Below, piece by piece: positions 62,251-64,000 of a stretch of DNA of 64,000 nt. The stretch is taken from assembly GCA_023447635.1 (NCBI GenBank), contig JAEXNA010000085.1, forward strand, positions 1 through 64,000. Reading direction: 5' to 3'. The notes beneath the pieces were generated by a model that saw only the letters and a program-made list of their open reading frames with translations, searched no databases and was not told the DNA's origin. Position 1 is the first letter of the stretch. Each line of letters begins with the position of its first letter. A program made the translations under genes and the position numbers. The stretch is from Vulcanimicrobiota bacterium (GTDB taxonomy: Bacteria; Vulcanimicrobiota; Xenobia; Xenobiales; JADMJV01).

Positions 62251-62262
62251 AGCGTGTTCTTT

Positions 62263-63042
62263 CTAATTCAAGCTGACCGGAGCCACGGGGTACGCGGATT
62301 CGGCGGTTTCGCGCATCTCACACTCGAGTTCGCTGCGATAGTTGTCCTGGTAGAGAATGACTCGGTCGCGTCGGGCCATCTCTAGCAGAGCCAGAAAGGT
62401 GACCACGACCAACCCTTTACGGTCGCCTTCGCGACGCAGCAGTTCGGAAAAGGTCACCCGGCGGCGTTCGCCACGAAGATGGCTCCAGATCTCTTCGACG
62501 CGTTCGGGCACAGAGAGCTCGACTTTGCGGTAGCCGATCGGCTCTTTGAAAGGCTTGCGGGGGCGCAGGATACGCAGCGCCGCCAGGTGCAAGGAGCGTC
62601 GGGAAACGTTCAGCAACGGGCTCTCGGGTTCGCTCAGGCCGCTGGGGTGGGGGTAGCGAGCCAGGCTCTGAGATTCGCGGTCAGCCAGCCAGTTGGCGGC
62701 TTTCTTCAGGCGCTGGTACTCGCGCAGGCGGGCGACCAGGTCATCCTCGCCCGGCTCGTCGTCGTAGCCCATCATCATACCGTCATCTTCGGGTTCGATG
62801 ACAGGAAGCAGCAACCGGGACTTCAACTCGAGAAGCTGAGCAAACACCACCAGGTAAGAGCTCTCGATCTCGACATCGAGGTTGCCCAGCAACTCCAGGT
62901 ATTCCCGATACTGGCCGGTCACCTGAGACAGCGAGACCTCGGTGATGTCGAGTTCGGAGCCTTCGACAAGGCTCAGCAGCAGGTCGAGCGGTCCTTCGAA
63001 AAAGGGCAGTTGAACCTTGTATTTGACGTCTTCGGCTTCCAT
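62263..63042 (-). CDS. scpA: Segregation and condensation protein A (kleisin)
   Basis: 259 residues from ATG 63042. N-terminal YKVQLPFFEGPLDLLLSLVE is the ScpA start; the C-terminal RVTFSELLRREGDRKGLVVV and FLALLEMARRDRVILYQ are typical. It bridges the SMC heads. The stop codon of the M50 gene overlaps this ATG (TAATG), so translation is coupled; GGGAG lies 7 nt upstream. Confidence 0.93.
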   Translation of the reverse strand: MEAEDVKYKVQLPFFEGPLDLLLSLVEGSELDITEVSLSQVTGQYREYLELLGNLDVEIESSYLVVFAQLLELKSRLLLPVIEPEDDGMMMGYDDEPGEDDLVARLREYQRLKKAANWLADRESQSLARYPHPSGLSEPESPLLNVSRRSLHLAALRILRPRKPFKEPIGYRKVELSVPERVEEIWSHLRGERRRVTFSELLRREGDRKGLVVVTFLALLEMARRDRVILYQDNYRSELECEMRETAESAYPVAPVSLN

Positions 63043-63710
63043 TACTTCACTCCCAACAGAAAACCGAGCACGGTTTGGTTCGCCACGTAGAGCAACTTCT
63101 GGCCACCCAGCCACATCAGCACCAGCAGTCCGACCAGAGACCAGATCCCCATCCTGGCTTCCATCCGGCGCATCTGCTCGGTCATCGCCTCGGGCAGCGC
63201 CGCGCCCAGAATTTTCCAGCCGTCCAGGGGCGGCCACGGGATCAGGTTGAACAGTCCAAAACCGACGTTGGCCATCACCATGCGGACCAGCACCACCTCG
63301 AGCGGAGTGCCCCCGAAGACGCCCGTCAGGTACAGCATCGAGCAGGGGATGGCGAAGGCGAAGTTGATGAACGGGCCCGCGGCGGCAACCAGAGCCGTGT
63401 CCAGAGAGCGGCTTTTAAAATTGTCCGAGTTGATAGGCACGGGCTTGGCCCATCCCATGATCAGGGTTCCCTTGGACATGATGTAGGTCAGCGTCAGAGC
63501 GATGGCGCCCATCGGCTCGAAGTGGACCAGTGGGTTCAGGGTCAAACGCCCATCATACTTGGCGGTAGGGTCGCCTAGCTGATAGGCCATCCAGGCGTGC
63601 GCGAACTCGTGGATGAGCAGCGCAAAGGCTAGGCACAATAGGCCGATGGCTATGGCGACGGGATCCACCCCCGGAGATTGGCGTTTCCTTGACAGCAATC
63701 CTCTCGCCAT
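63042..63710 (-). CDS. Site-2-type membrane metalloprotease (M50 family)
   Basis: 222 residues with about five membrane segments. HEFAHAWMA gives HExxH, and NLIPWPPLDGW gives the third metal ligand Asp. AAAGPFINF matches the conserved proline/glycine region. M50-scpA-scpB order is conserved in several phyla. The substrate is unknown. Confidence 0.92.
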   Translation of the reverse strand: MARGLLSRKRQSPGVDPVAIAIGLLCLAFALLIHEFAHAWMAYQLGDPTAKYDGRLTLNPLVHFEPMGAIALTLTYIMSKGTLIMGWAKPVPINSDNFKSRSLDTALVAAAGPFINFAFAIPCSMLYLTGVFGGTPLEVVLVRMVMANVGFGLFNLIPWPPLDGWKILGAALPEAMTEQMRRMEARMGIWSLVGLLVLMWLGGQKLLYVANQTVLGFLLGVK

Positions 63711-63775
63711 GCTGAGAAATTCTCAAGGGGAGGGGGCTCTTTCCTCGAGTTCATGGCGCTTTGCCCCCGGCCTGG

Positions 63776-64000
63776 TCAGGAGATGGCAAGGAGGAAGAGG
63801 TCGTTGAGGTTCAGGCCGGACGGTCCGGTGCGCAGCAGCGAGCCTGGCAAAGCTTCCAAAAGTCCGCTGCTGTCGTGTCGAGCGAGCCTTTTCTCCGCAC
63901 CCTCCTCTCCCCAAGCCTGGAGGAGTGCCGACCAGGTCTCTCCGTCGACTACGGCGCCCGCGTAAGGGGTTGGACCGTCCTGACCGTCGGATCCGGCCGC
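63776..64000 (-). CDS. Glycerate 2-kinase (MOFRL domain), C-terminal fragment
   Basis: 74 residues read from the right edge to TGA at 63776-63778, so the start lies outside the window. AGSDGQDGPTPYAGAVVDG, LARHDSSGLLEAL and TGPSGLNLNDLFLLAI match the C-terminal MOFRL domain of GckA/TtuD-type glycerate kinases, which phosphorylate D-glycerate to 2-phosphoglycerate. It runs on the same strand as the M50-scpAB group, with 65 bp between the two. Confidence 0.85.
   Translation of the reverse strand, partial: AAGSDGQDGPTPYAGAVVDGETWSALLQAWGEEGAEKRLARHDSSGLLEALPGSLLRTGPSGLNLNDLFLLAIS

Noticed and set aside
1..64000. CRISPR arrays, insertion sequences, prophage or tRNA genes
   Set aside because: No direct repeats with regular spacing, transposase motifs, phage structural genes, or tRNA T-loop/anticodon patterns were seen by reading.

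Overview
The window is GC-rich (about 60-65% by eye), very gene-dense bacterial chromosome with roughly 62 protein genes, short intergenic gaps, many stop/start overlaps and several strong intrinsic terminators. I see no tRNA, rRNA, insertion sequence, prophage or CRISPR array. GTG and TTG starts are common. The gene set is core bacterial: rpmA-obgE, rplJ-rplL, scpA-scpB, ispH, hpt, fbp, argH, hemW. The bL27 N-terminus carries a Firmicutes-like cleavable extension, but LCP, pseudopilin, cytochrome and lipoprotein genes fit no well-known phylum pattern. I think of a deep-branching, poorly sampled lineage (something like Eremiobacterota/Vulcanimicrobiota is possible), but this is a guess with no marker-gene test behind it.

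Layout. 1-9 kb: a candidate three-way-junction small RNA, a SUMF1-like lipoprotein gene with an early stop, hemW, a 1049-residue patatin phospholipase, hpt, and a PP2C phosphatase pair. 9-15 kb: rpmA-obgE with a clear promoter, a Big-domain lipoprotein, and ispH-nth. 15-24 kb: secreted and unknown proteins, a 23S rRNA m5U methyltransferase, a phospholipid cassette (CDP-alcohol phosphotransferase, CdsA-like, PlsC-like), and a Nudix-metallo-beta-lactamase fusion. 24-38 kb: fbp, PIN-PhoH ATPase, LCP ligase, aldehyde dehydrogenase, hybrid histidine kinase, polytopic membrane protein, App1-like phosphatase, glycosyltransferase, CheY-like regulator. 38-49 kb: LAS-fold peptidase, argH, hrpB, then a pseudopilin operon whose last pseudopilin carries a cytochrome c domain, divergent from a cytochrome c lipoprotein, followed by an acyl-CoA dehydrogenase and a GspF/PilC gene broken by an in-frame TAG. 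49-64 kb: two subtilases, a BaiN-like flavoprotein, MATE transporter, PafA-like phosphatase, a TrkA-N-linked channel with an unusual pore, then rplJL, scpAB, an M50 protease and the C-terminus of glycerate 2-kinase running off the right edge.

Most notable. (1) At 42502-43290 a type IV pilin-like N-terminus and a CxxCH cytochrome c domain lie in one uninterrupted reading frame, beside a second cytochrome c gene; this suggests a haem-bearing pseudopilus tip or fibre. (2) Five hydrolases (patatin, HExxH protein, LAS peptidase and two subtilases) start without a Sec signal; four of them have a Ser/Ala/Pro-rich N-terminus instead, which may mean a shared non-classical export route or simply a cytoplasmic location. 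(3) Two genes are cut by single in-frame stops although the conserved family sequence continues beyond each stop. (4) A 98-nt structured RNA with its own -10 box sits at the left edge.

All functional calls are from motifs read by eye; no search, folding program or alignment was run.
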